A DNA stretch of 64,000 nucleotides from Ptiloglossa arizonensis (lineage: Eukaryota; Arthropoda; Insecta; Hymenoptera; Colletidae), in NCBI RefSeq assembly GCF_051014685.1, contig NC_135059.1, forward strand, positions 3,410,001 through 3,474,000, read 5' to 3'. Shown here piece after piece: positions 47,080 through 57,560 of the stretch. A program made the position numbers and the translations under genes. Under the pieces are notes generated by a model that was given only the letters and a program-made list of their open reading frames with translations, was not told where the DNA came from and searched no databases. How positions within the stretch are numbered: position 1 is the stretch's first letter; the number at the start of each line of letters is the position of its first letter.

Positions 47080-47330
47080 GTACTCACGGGGGATTACATA
47101 ATGGCTTGTTTACGGCCGCATGTAAACAGCAATCAATGGAGAGCGGCCGCAGTCGCCTCGCGGTTCGTCCAGGATCGTCGGGTACCATCGCGGGAGCAGC
47201 TTGTGTTCCGACTTGGCCTTCGAACGGTGTAAAATCGAGTGTGTGCTCCGTGTGGGTACGGTGTAACACGTGTACCGCGACGCGGAACCTGGACCGATAG
47301 GTTGATCAATTATTTATGGCGAACGACCGA
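47080..47330. promoter_or_regulatory. Candidate enhancer with an inverted pair of forkhead sites
   Basis: TGTTTAC (47107-47113) and GTAAACA (47122-47128) are exact reverse complements 8 bp apart, each a consensus forkhead (FOX) site, around GGCCGCAT. They are followed by AATCAATGG and two more GGCCGC words. Near 47301-47325, TTGATCAATTATTTATGGCG combines a PBX/Hox-like TGATCAATTA with a posterior-Hox-like TTTATGGC. Such packing suggests a developmental enhancer. No expression or conservation data are available. Confidence 0.4.
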
Positions 47331-48640
47331 CTCTTTAATCGACATCGACACGCGATCGATACCCGATCGTTTTTAAACGTTGTCCCCGGGTCGAAATTCT
47401 CCGCGTGTCGTCTCAATCTGTGTTTCGGTAAAGGTCGAACAAGAGCGTCCAGCGAGGGTAAAACGCGTCCAATTGAAATATTTTAACACCTTGATCGTCG
47501 TTCGGTTTTCCATATCGAAGGCCATTCTCGAAATTTGTTCAAGCTGTACCGCGAAAAGTAGAAACTTTGGATAAGGTATACGTGTACTTACGTATTTTAA
47601 CGCCAACGACGGTGGTATCGTTTCAAATTTTACGAGTATTAGGGTTCATTTCTCGTCGATCACCAGTGACCACCGCGACATTCAACGCATTGAATAGGTC
47701 CACTAGCTTATACTTTCGATTTGAAAGCGAAACTTCCGTTTCTTTCTATTTTGGCACACAGATTCTGTCTTCGTGAACTATGTACATGCTAATCTCATTT
47801 TCATGGGAAAAACCCGTATACTGCGTACGTTGAAGCGACAAAATTTCCATCGAGTTGTTGAAACGATTCGAGGGTGTCTCATCGATGTATGGAACTGTAG
47901 GTTAAAATGAAGATTGGGAAGAACGATAATAGGAAGACAAAAATTTGTATTTTCACGTACCAGTCGATTGTATTGAGTCGTTTCATAAGCCATCTTGTGG
48001 CCAACGTTAGTAAAATAAGTATAAATTGGTACACGACCTAGAATTTAACGTTTTCCCTAATATTTATACCGTTTGCCTATTCTTTTGGTCATTATCGTGA
48101 TCTCTTCGATGACGTTATTAAAATTTTTTCGGTGCATATTTTGATCATTTGTACTCTGTAAGTTCGTTTCTTGCGAGACGCTTGTCGTTTGCACGCGACG
48201 AAACGGAATTTAAAATCGTTTTCGTCTACTCGTGCAATTTGAAAATATTTCGCACGAAATACTTTCGCAAGATTGTTTCAAGTATATTTTTCGCATTAGA
48301 GTACATTTTTCTGAAAAATATATTCTCCGTCATAGTTCTTCCATCGAGTCGATGAATCCTGCCCGGTATTCGTGATATACCGCTTAATAGGAACGCTGGG
48401 TTCTTGAACATACGAACGGTAAAACACGTGAGAAATGCACGCGTATCAGAATCGATGTGTTCCTGGATCCGCGTAGCGATCTTCCGTCAAATTGGACGGT
48501 CGTAGAACGGTCGTTGCGTTAACGAGAACGAACTCGAGAACTCGGTCGCCTCGTTCGCTCGCGTCTTCGGCATGAGTCTCGGTCGGTGTACCTTCGACCG
48601 CGGAATTAACGCTGAAAGTTGGAAGAATAATTAACGCGTC
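47331..48640. other. Unique DNA, nothing recognised
   Basis: There are no repeats. The plus and minus frames are all under 80 codons. Confidence 0.45.
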
Positions 48641-48995
48641 GGCTTACGTCTTACCTGTACCGTAAACTTCCGAGTTTCCGGTCCGGTGAGTTTTGGTACG
48701 GTGGCCGGTAATCGTATTATAGAATTCCCGTATTCGACACCGGCTATAATGCGAGGATATACGAACGATAAGGCAGGAAAACAGACGGGCGTAACAGTGG
48801 CAAAAATGCGAAATCCTTAATGATTATAACTCTTCGTAGTAGCATCGTCGCCGGGAGTTGCGTGCCGGTGGCACGCTAGGATTGTAAATTACATGAATTA
48901 ATTCGACGGTTTCTTTAAAGGCTTCTAGCCGGGCTTAACGAGCGTTTAACACAACGGGGCCCATGTGAACGATTATTAATGACTGGGAATGCATT
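48641..48995. promoter_or_regulatory. Candidate conserved element with a hairpin and homeodomain-like sites
   Basis: The segment has even composition and many constrained-looking words: CCTTAATGATTATAAC near 48813, ACATGAATTAATTCG near 48891 and CGATTATTAATGACTGG near 48970. The perfect inverted repeat GCGTGCC GGT GGCACGC lies at 48860-48876. On the minus strand TACAGGTAAGAC (48651-48662) matches a splice donor. It is the strongest example, by texture, of a long non-coding block that could be conserved between species. Confidence 0.35.
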
Positions 48996-49394
48996 AAGTG
49001 CTGTACGAGTGTCTCGGGAAATCTATTTGCATCGCGGACGGCCGAGAGGCTAACACGGCCTTCCGCGATTCGCTCTTTCTTCGCCACTTCTCCCGGTTTC
49101 CTTTTTACCCTATTTCTTTTACAGGAATTCGTATTATCTCAACGACACTGTCGCTCAAACTGTATTCAATTACACCGCATTAATCTCGAATTTCACTACC
49201 CGGATCGCTACGCCGGCGTTCGCTCGAGCGAAGCCGGTGAATCGTTCGATTTTCACCCAGCGCGATGATAGATGAGGCGAGGCGTCGATTTTTCTAATGA
49301 TAACGACATTACGCTGAACCCTCCGTTGAACCGTCTCTTCGTCCAACGATTCTCAGGATCTACGGTCTCTCCTCTGCTCTCCCTACTTCCTTCT
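48996..49394. other. Unique DNA
   Basis: The inverted repeat-like CGCCGGCG and GCTCGAGCGAAGCCGG lie near 49211-49237. Nothing is recognised. Confidence 0.35.
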
Positions 49395-49605
49395 CCACCC
49401 TCTCTCTCTCTCTCTTACTCTTGCTTTTTCTCTCTCTATCTTACTCTTGCTTTCTCTCTTTCTCTCTTACTCTTACTTTTTCTCTCTCTCTCTTACTCTT
49501 GTTTTCTCTCTTACTCTTGCCTTCTCTCTTTCTCTCTTACTCTTGCTTTTTCTCTCTCTCTTACTCTTGCTCTCTCTCTCTCTATCTATCTCTCTATATC
49601 TCACC
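49395..49605. repeat. CT-rich microsatellite/minisatellite
   Basis: Runs of CTCTCT separated by TTACTCTTGCTTTT are repeated about eight times. The strand is almost purely pyrimidine for 200 bp, which can form triplex (H-DNA) structures. Open frames through it give leucine/serine-rich or, on the other strand, arginine/glutamate-rich translations that are artefacts. Confidence 0.95.
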
Positions 49606-49910
49606 AGTTGCGTAGCAAAAATGTAATTAAAGGCGTGCGCTCGCGCGGGCTCGCACACGTATAATGAAAGTGGATGGCAACCGGCGGCTCGGGCCGCTGC
49701 GAGTGAATGACGCCCGAAGGCCACGAAGGTGCCGCAACATGTGTGCGGTTGCGGTGGTTAACGTACACGCGCGCGCGCGTGCGCAACGCTGTCTCGCGAG
49801 TGCCAGTTACACGTTCGTTCGTTTTGCGCGTGACTTTTCTTCCCGCGAAAAGACGGGCCATCCGTCGATTTGCCATGCACAGAGCGAGAGAGAATAGAAT
49901 CGTTACCACG
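49606..49910. other. CpG-rich DNA with a Z-DNA-prone tract
   Basis: GTACACGCGCGCGCGTGCGC near 49760-49779 alternates purine and pyrimidine. Such tracts can adopt Z-DNA. Overlapping frames on both strands are not convincing. Confidence 0.4.
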
Positions 49911-51560
49911 CGAAGGGATGACGCGCGGAGGAACGCCCGATTACCCGGAACGCGGAAACTTTATGCTCCTTCTTCCACCAGTCGATGAAGAAACCAGACG
50001 GGTGGAATATTCTACGAGCTCGTAACACGTACAAATACGCATTAAGAGTCGTTTTTACGTAGCGATCGCCGCTTACGCGAATTAATTCCCATTAATGGCT
50101 GAATTCGAAACGAGCGGAAACGATCGACGATGCATTCAAATGCTCGTCAGTTGAAACACTATTAAGGAATATCCGGTACAGTTTAGAAGTGTTAGCAGTA
50201 CAGCACCGATGATATATTACCAGTAATATAGTATTGGTAATATAGAAACGATAAAAAATGCTCGTCGATGCATCCAAGTCCCCAGAAACTTAAAGACTTC
50301 ATTAGGAAATGTGTAATTTTGTCTGGGAGTAATATAGTATTAGGAAATACGTGATACAGTTTAAGGAGATAAATATTGTCATCGATCGACCGGATCGTGA
50401 TTCCTTCGAAGCGACGAAAAAGAAGAACCATCGATCGTTATTACGTTCGAACGAGTCCGTATGACGCTCGCGTAATGGACAAAATCTACCGACGAAAAAG
50501 AACGTGTTACTGTAACGAGCGTACACTCGTGCGTGTTTACCGACATTTTAAATGCCCCGAGAATGATTAAGTTATATGACGGAGATCTGTTACCCTCCGT
50601 AGAAAAGTGGTTTGCCCGTAAATGTACAGACTGGATACTTCGAGAGGATAACGATCCAAAACATTAAAGACAACGCTGCCGCTAGTGGTAGGAGCAGAGT
50701 TGCGTTTCTGCGTTAGAACAGCCATCTTAATCGCCCGATGCCAATTCGGTAAAAAATATACCGACCTTTATGAAGTCCGCTGTCACTATTTCTTTCCTTC
50801 TCATGAATTTTTACGACATAGACCGACCAAGATTAATCGAGAAAAATTGGGGAAATATCGAATAGCGACGTACGAAACAACCGGTAGAGTACGTTAGGTT
50901 AAACATTTAAAGACGATATAGAAACACTCGGTTTCGCTCGTGAATTATTCATCACGCGTCCAGATAATACTGAAACAATATTTAGATCCTCGATTAGTAG
51001 ACTAATGTCTGCCCTGTAGAATTCTCGAACAGTTGGTGTTCACTCTGTGATACGAAGATCAACATTTAGGACGATTCACGATATTGGATAGTTTAGAACT
51101 GGATTGTTTCGTTAAATCTGAGTAAGTACTCAGGCGACTCGTGTGTTTTTATATTATTTAAAACGTTTATCTTAGACTGTGGATAATATTTTTGGAAAAA
51201 GTGGTATCTCGAATATATCCTTTTTACAGAATGGTTAACAGGACTCTAGATTGTGCTAAACTCTCCTACTTCTTCCATTCTCTGTACTTACAGTCTGGTC
51301 AACATCCTCGCGAGCAAATTATTTTATTCGAAAGGAACGCAAATTTGAACCGATCTTTACGAATCTTGCAACGATGCAATGAAAATTCATTTCTGAATAT
51401 TGACGATTTCAATGGTTAAAAGTAAATGCAAATTAATAGATTGGTGTCTCTAATTAGGTTAACGACTCCAGTATTTTACCAATAATTGAGTACAATCGAA
51501 GATCGTCGTAGATCGACCAGATACAAAATGTCCCAGTAATCGTCGTATAAACAAACAAGG
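49911..51560. other. Unique DNA with a weak duplication near 50160-50370
   Basis: AGGAATATCCGGTACAGTTTAG (about 50164) and AGGAAATACGTGATACAGTTTA (about 50341), together with repeated GTAATATAGTATT.GG (about 50223 and 50328), suggest an old duplication. Nothing else is recognised. Confidence 0.35.
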
Positions 51561-51564
51561 GTAG

Positions 51565-51970
51565 TTCTTCGTACGAAAACGATAACGGAGGATTACCTAT
51601 CGCGGAAAAGAACCTCAAAAAGTTTAAAAATATACAATCACTCGAGTAATCGTCTTTGCGTACAACAACGTTTCATTCTGTAACAAAATTAATTTCGTAC
51701 AACTGTCACGTCCTGTCTACAAAATCGGTCTAATTAAATACAAAAGGAGAGAGATTCGTCAACCGTTTCTTCAATTATTCGTACAAAAACGATAACGGAG
51801 GATTACGTATCGCGGAAAGCAACCTCAAAAAGTTTTAGAATATAAGATCACTCAAGTAATCGTCTCTGCATACAATGTTTTATTCTCTAACAAAATTAAT
51901 TTCGGACAACTGTCACGTCCTGTCTACAAAATCGTAATTAAATACAAAAGAAGAAAGATTCGTCGACTCG
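51565..51970. repeat. 210-bp tandem duplication
   Basis: AAACGATAACGGAGGATTAC begins at about 51577 and 51787. Both copies continue through TATCGCGGAAA, CCTCAAAAAGTTT, TAATCGTCT, ACAAAATTAATTTCG and CTGTCACGTCCTGTC to GATTCGTC. The second copy has several short deletions. Identity is high, so the duplication is fairly recent. Confidence 0.94.
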
Positions 51971-52500
51971 ATGTATTCTAATTCGCTAACGCGACAACGA
52001 CCAATATATTCTTCTGAAATTCGATCTCAATTAGACACACCCTTTAAAGAAATCTATCGAATCGAGACTCACGATCGTTGATCGAGCGTGCTCGATACCG
52101 TCTCGATTTTCGAAGTTACTCAGCCCGCTCTGTTTTTGCGCGATCGTCTCCTACCCCGATCGTAACGTCGATTACCGGAATATCCTGTATAGCGAGCGAG
52201 CGTATAATTGCAACGGAACAGGCTACAAAACCGTCCGTACACTATGACCAAGTTGCAAAAAGGCCTGTACTACCGCAAAGAACTATGGTCAACGCAGTCG
52301 CGCGTCGCACGTGGAAGAGAAGAAACATGCCTGACCGCGGCTACTTTCCACGTGTAATTGGGTTAGCTACCACTCCCACCTTTCCTTTTTCACCATGCGA
52401 GATTTCCCATTATTCCTACGGTTGGTTCTCGATCCGCCGCAACCTTCGATTCCGCCGCGGCGATCCCTCGTTTGTAACCGGAAGACCGGGAAAGGTACCG
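51971..52500. other. Unique DNA
   Basis: The 175-codon plus frame (52078-52605) runs into the CT tract and has no known domain. Rejected as a gene. Confidence 0.35.
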
Positions 52501-52575
52501 AGAGAAAAAATCCCCATCTCTCTACCCCCTCTTTCTTTCATTCTCTCTCTCTTTCTCTCTTTCTCTTTCACTGCT
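52501..52575. repeat. CT-rich tract
   Basis: A pyrimidine-rich run with CTCTCTCTCTTT words. It is a second, shorter version of the tract at 49.4 kb. Confidence 0.9.
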
Positions 52576-53879
52576 ACGCTCGCCGAGCCGTTGACTCCGC
52601 GCTAATGGGGCTATCTCTCTCGTTCGCCGGCTCGCGTCTCCCTTTTTCTTAATCAGGTAGACGCAACCATTATCTTCGTTTCCTTTCCCCGCGAGCGCGG
52701 CGTGGCACAGACGGCCTCGCAACTTCTCTGAAAACTTCTCATCCCCTCCTTCTCTTTCATCCTCGACACCCTTTTCCCATCGCCTTCTCCGGCTCCTTTG
52801 CCCGGTGGACGTACAAAAGGACAACTCGAGGATTTAATAACTTCTCGAGGAAGAAGGGAAAATCTCGTGGCGCTCGCCAGGCTACGCGATCGACCGTGTC
52901 GCGGGGACGATCGAGTTCAACCGTGTAGTCCAAGGGTGTGCCGTACCGGCTGAACGAGAATCCGTGGAAAAGATGCTCGCGAGGCGTGAACGCAATTAAC
53001 GCGATAGTTCAACCTCGGACGTAATTGCCCTGCGTCTTACGTTCGGTTTTCCATCGGGCCGGATCGCTCGATAACTTTTACATTCAGCTTTCAATCTACC
53101 CGAGAAAGCATCGTTTAGAAGGGAAACCGCGCTCAGGACTAATTCGTGGAAGCGATCGAAAGAGAAAGATGTACCGGTATTTCATCCAATCGTTCGAAAC
53201 GACTCGATAACGGAGCTTGTCGTTCAACGATCGAATGCAGCCCTATAGTGTGTCGCAGAAACTCGTACATATGCGAGAACATTGTCCGTTTCTCGATGAC
53301 GGTGTACGAATCTGGTGTATTTATTCTAATCGAGAAGGTTATTGGCGTGCAACGTATCCGGCCGGTAACGCCCCTTGTTTGGTTTCGTTTTGGCGACTCG
53401 TGTAAATAAATATACAAAGGGTCGGTACCGAGTCCGAGTATCTCCGTGTTGCTTTGTTCGAGGCTCGACCGTATCGTACGAAAGGCGTTCTCGGAAATAC
53501 AGCGAATACGTTTGGTTCGTCGCGTGCGATTTTGCCCTCGAAGTTAACCATAGTCGATCGAATAAATTTGGATACCTGAGGCGTGGACTCGAGACAAGGA
53601 AAGTTACTCTTTCCTTCCGGTGTGTATTTGCTAGGAATTTTGGAATCGGTTCGAGCAACTGGCTGTCCGAAATCTCAGGACTCGTTACGGTAATAAAGTC
53701 GTTTCCTGTTTACGAGACCGTGGACGTTCGATCCGCGTTGAACAAACTCGGAGAAACCGACTTAGGAATGAACTTCCGAGACGTGGAATAGATTGGACGA
53801 GTAGAGCAAGATCGACAGATTTTTTTATAAGAGGATGCAACTGTACGCAAGTCGGACGCAGTTGCTTTTGTTTTTGGAG
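52576..53879. other. CpG-rich to mixed unique DNA
   Basis: Overlapping frames on both strands between 53139 and 53791 (up to 138 codons). No family is recognised, and no repeats are seen. Confidence 0.4.
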
Positions 53880-54030
53880 GTCAGAACGAGAGGAGAGTGT
53901 TGAACAGCACTAATTGACCTCGGGGGCCCGACTGACCCGGCGTGCGTCCGAGCTGACAGCCCGGACCAGCCGACGATTAAACTTCCCGTTAATATTGCTC
54001 GGTCGTTCTCTCTTTTTGTCCATCGTTTCC
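53880..54030. promoter_or_regulatory. Candidate regulatory element
   Basis: CAGCACTAATTGACCTCGGG and ACGATTAAACTTCCCGTTAA (near 53906 and 53971) combine homeodomain-like TAATTG with GACC words in GC-balanced DNA before a CT-rich stretch (54001-54190). Selected by texture and motif density only. Confidence 0.25.
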
Positions 54031-54204
54031 TCTCTGCCTCCTCCCATGCTATTTCTCTTTCGCTTATTGTTCCGTGGCCCTCTTCTCCGCCCTATCCCCC
54101 TCACACTGGCCCCCCACCCTCGCCGCGTTCGTCCTTATACGCTTATCTTATTCATCCATCCGATTCCCTCTTCTCTTCCTCGATTTCGTCTCACTCGCAC
54201 CAGA

Positions 54205-54315
54205 GTTCCTAACCTCGCCTTCTCCCGAACTCACCTACACCTTGGACCCAGCCACCTATGAATATTTATGCCGACCGTAATCCAATACCGTGCACTGCAA
54301 CGGGGTATTGCCAAA
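54205..54315. promoter_or_regulatory. Candidate regulatory element with an Otx/Bicoid-like site
   Basis: CTATGAATATTTATGCCG (near 54256) and CGTAATCCAATACC (near 54275) contain a TTTATGCC word and TAATCC, the K50 homeodomain site. The composition is balanced. Function is unproven. Confidence 0.28.
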
Positions 54316-54459
54316 AAGTTCCCGACCGAGGAGAGAGTCGTGCCACCCTCTTTCGTCGAGTACCTACATTCGCGCACGGTTCTTCTCGTGTATTGAAAGG
54401 AGAATGAAAGATCGGTCCCTGGTAGAACGGTATGCGAAACCGGAAGTAAGTAGAGTACG

Positions 54460-54850
54460 GAGAGTGTCGAGTAATTTTTGCGCAATTGCAAAACTCAGCG
54501 AGATTGAAACGTCCAGCAGGATAGACCGTTTGGTTAGAGATTGATATTTTTTTTCTTCTTTCGATACCATGTGACGTAGCAGGTAGAATTTTTGACAGCG
54601 TGGAATAAATATTGCTCGATCGTACTCTTTACCAAGATCGAAACGTCTGACCCAGCACGTTATTTTTTCCACGATTGATACTCTTTTCCCCTTTTGTTAT
54701 CTACCATGCGACACAGCTGATAAAGAGAATTTTGGAGAGTGTCGAATAACTTTTACTCGCTCGTAGATTTTACTAACATTAAAATGTCTAATTCTTTGTG
54801 CCATTCAGTTTACAATTAATATTTTTTCTCCCCTTCAATACCACCTTGAG
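54460..54850. repeat. 124-141-bp diverged tandem array, three copies
   Basis: GAGAGTGTCGARTAA-type starts lie at about 54470, 54594 and 54735. Each copy continues with a GATNGAAACGTCT-like motif, then GATTGATA or AATTAATA with a T-rich run, then a TACCATGYGAC-like or AATACC end. The copies have diverged substantially, so the array is old. Confidence 0.78.
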
Positions 54851-55833
54851 AAAAGGGAACTTAGAACAGTATAGATTCATTTTCACGCGATCACGAGACT
54901 CACAAAGTCTGACTAAAATGTCTGACCAAATACGCTTTGCGATTCCTCTTAGGATCGATCTTTCTTTCTCCCAACTATACATTCGGTTCTTTTGCACGAA
55001 AGACGGCAAAAACGAGCTTCGATTTCCTATTGGTGGAAAGCGAGACCCACGACGTTTGTTCCACCAATTGGTAGTCTAAACGGGCCCAAATTCTTCAACG
55101 CGTCTCTAGTAGTGTGAGCAGAATAGTTCAAAGCGAGTGTACTCGGTTTGGAGTAAACTTATTCGTACCGCGCAGTCGTCGCCAATCAGCGTGCGTATCC
55201 AATCGCATTCCACCAATCGCAAATTGGAGCACGCCTACACGTTTGTAGTGGTACGGTTAAGTTTTCTTTCGATCAGTGTACATTGATCGTGGGATCGCAT
55301 TGCTGACAGAACGTCAGGAAAATCGAGGAAAATCGTCGATACCCTAAACATCACGTAAAAAAGAAAAGGATCCAAGATTGCAAGAACTTATAGCATTCAT
55401 AGAGAGAAACGAAAAGTGTCTGATAAACGTAGGTCATATGATCGATCCTTTCTGTGTAAAATTAACTTTTGCGATTTACAAACATTCGTATACTGTGTCT
55501 TCGCAGTAAATTCAAGGTAAATTGTTTAGAAAACGAGAAATTGGTTTAGAAAGTTCAAGATTGTCGATGGGAGATCGCCGATAAGATGTTAATAGACTTA
55601 AATGTAACCTGAATCTTTGGTACTCGTTGACTATCGAGCACAACAAGCGCTACTCTCGGATTATTAACAATGTCTGCCCATAGTTCTTACGTGGAAATGG
55701 CAAATATGGTCATATTTTTACATGACGTATATATTTAGCAAAATAATGTGTAAAATATTAAATGTACCATGTGGAAATGTACCAAATAAGTAATATGGTA
55801 TATATTTTGCATATGACCTTGCCAATGGGAACG
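54851..55833. other. Unique DNA, nothing recognised
   Basis: A segment with CCAATCAGCG and ACCAATCGC (CCAAT boxes near 55189-55222) might be promoter-like. No core promoter is evident. Confidence 0.4.
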
Positions 55834-56400
55834 CTTCTTCGTCTCGTTTACAAGCAGAGAAATACCTTAATCAATGAACTCCGTTTCCCGAACCAATTTC
55901 TGTTTACATTCGAACGTCCCGCGAGAAGTAAATAAGAAAAATTAACGTTACATGGAAAATATCGTGGAACCAATGTCGATTGGACATTATTCGTTCCACT
56001 GTACGAGTACTACAAGCCCTTCTTCGTCTCGTTTGCAAGCAGAGAAATCCCCTAATCAACGAACTCTAATTCCCGAACCAATTTCTGTTTACATTCGTTG
56101 TACCACGAGGAGTAAATAAGAAAAATTAACGTTACATGGAAAGTATCGTGGAACCAACGTCGATTGGACATTTTTCGTTCCACTGTACGAGTACTACAAG
56201 CCCTTCTTCGTCTCGTTTGCAAGCAGAGAAATCCCCTAATCAACGAACTCTAATTCCCGAACCAATTTCTGTTTACATTCGTTGTACCACGAGGAGTAAA
56301 TAAGAAAAATTAACGTTACATGGAAAGTATCGTGGAACCAATGTCGATTGGACATTATTCGTTCCACTGTACGAGTACTACAAGCCCTTCTTCGTCTCGA
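55834..56400. repeat. 184-bp tandem array, three copies
   Basis: CTTCTTCGTCTCG starts at 55834, 56019, 56203 and, as the end of the array, 56387 (spacings 185, 184 and 184). Copies two and three are almost identical; copy one is more diverged. The array ends at a sharp boundary about 13 bases into a fourth copy, where GC-rich unique DNA begins. Duplicated minus-strand frames (56052-56243 and 56236-56538) are consequences of the repetition. Confidence 0.97.
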
Positions 56401-57160
56401 ACCGTATTTTTTGCCAGGCGGTAGAAAAGAAAGAGAAATTATTACAGTGTCGGTCGGTAAAACAGAGTGGGTGCCATCCGGTCCCATTAGGCCCCGTTTC
56501 CCAGAAATCGCGTGGCCGTTTTCGGGTCGAGGCTTCACGGTTCGGGAGACCCTTCACGGTCTTCGAGCCATCTTTTCGATTGACCCGACAGGAAGTCGGG
56601 TCTGGGCCCGGTGAGTACGATCGAACGGCGAACAGGACGCGTAAGGACACCGAGGTGATTTAGCGATGAAAAATTTTCGTGCCCGCTTCCGGATCTGCTC
56701 GCCGTGCCCGTTGGGACCGACGTACCAGCGAACGAACGAGCGCGAGCACCGACGCGGGGCCCCTGTCATTATTTCCCACAGCCGCCGTATGTTTCTACGG
56801 TTCCGCTAGGCTAATCCCGGGACTCGGAGAGAGAACGATAGAGGGATATAGCGGACAGAGGGCCGGCGGAGCGAGAGACGAAGACAGAAGCCACTGTGAG
56901 AGGAAGGAAGGATTCCTCGAGGGGCCCCGCGTACAACCTGTCGTGTCCACCTTGACAAAACAGCGAAATTGCCTTGGGGGATAACGGCGGCGGCGGCGGC
57001 CGCGGTCAAGAAGAGCAAATTCTTCTTTATCAAACGCAGAAAGAAACTGCCGGCCGGAAAGCGGGAGTTTCGTGACACTCGATGATAGTCGTTTCTCACG
57101 GGTAGCGTTGGAACCCGTGCAAAGACGTACTCCTTCACACCGACGCGTATCATTTTACGG
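56401..57160. promoter_or_regulatory. GC-rich island
   Basis: GGTGCCATCCGGTCCC (near 56471) and GGGTCGAGGCTTCACGG (near 56524) mark a GC-rich block with open frames on both strands. A GGC trinucleotide run lies at 56987-57001. No protein or promoter element is recognised with confidence. Confidence 0.25.
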
Positions 57161-57560
57161 GCATCGTGTCCAGAAATCGAACAGGTGAAATACAGAGCAT
57201 TCTGATCGAGAAGATACCAACAGAGAGTCGAACAATTGTACGTACACTTTGTCTTTCGGTTATCGCCTCTGTAAGGTTGGTTGATTGTATTTTGCGTAAT
57301 TTCGATACGGGTTTACGAGAAGATCCATTTTTGTGGAAGTTGTTTTCCAGGCATTGTGTCGAGAAATCGAATAGGTGACAACACTGAGAAGATACCAACA
57401 GAGAGTCGAACAATTGTAGGTACACTTTGTCTTTCGGTTATCGCCTCTGTAAGGTTGGTTGATTGTATTTTGCGCAATTTTGATACGTGTTTACCAGAAG
57501 ATCCATTTTTGTGGAAGTTGTTTTCCAGGCATTGTTTCGAGGAATTGAACAGGTGATACC
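57161..57560. repeat. 178-190-bp tandem array, 2.2 copies
   Basis: GCATNGTGTCNAGAAATCGA starts at 57161 and 57351, with a partial copy at 57529. Both full copies share GAGAAGATACCAACAGAGAG, ACACTTTGTCTTTCGG and AGATCCATTTTTGTGG. The main difference is a short deletion in copy two near its start. Identity is high. Confidence 0.96.

Noticed and set aside
49272..49664. 130-codon leucine/serine-rich frame
   Set aside because: It is a translation of the CT microsatellite.
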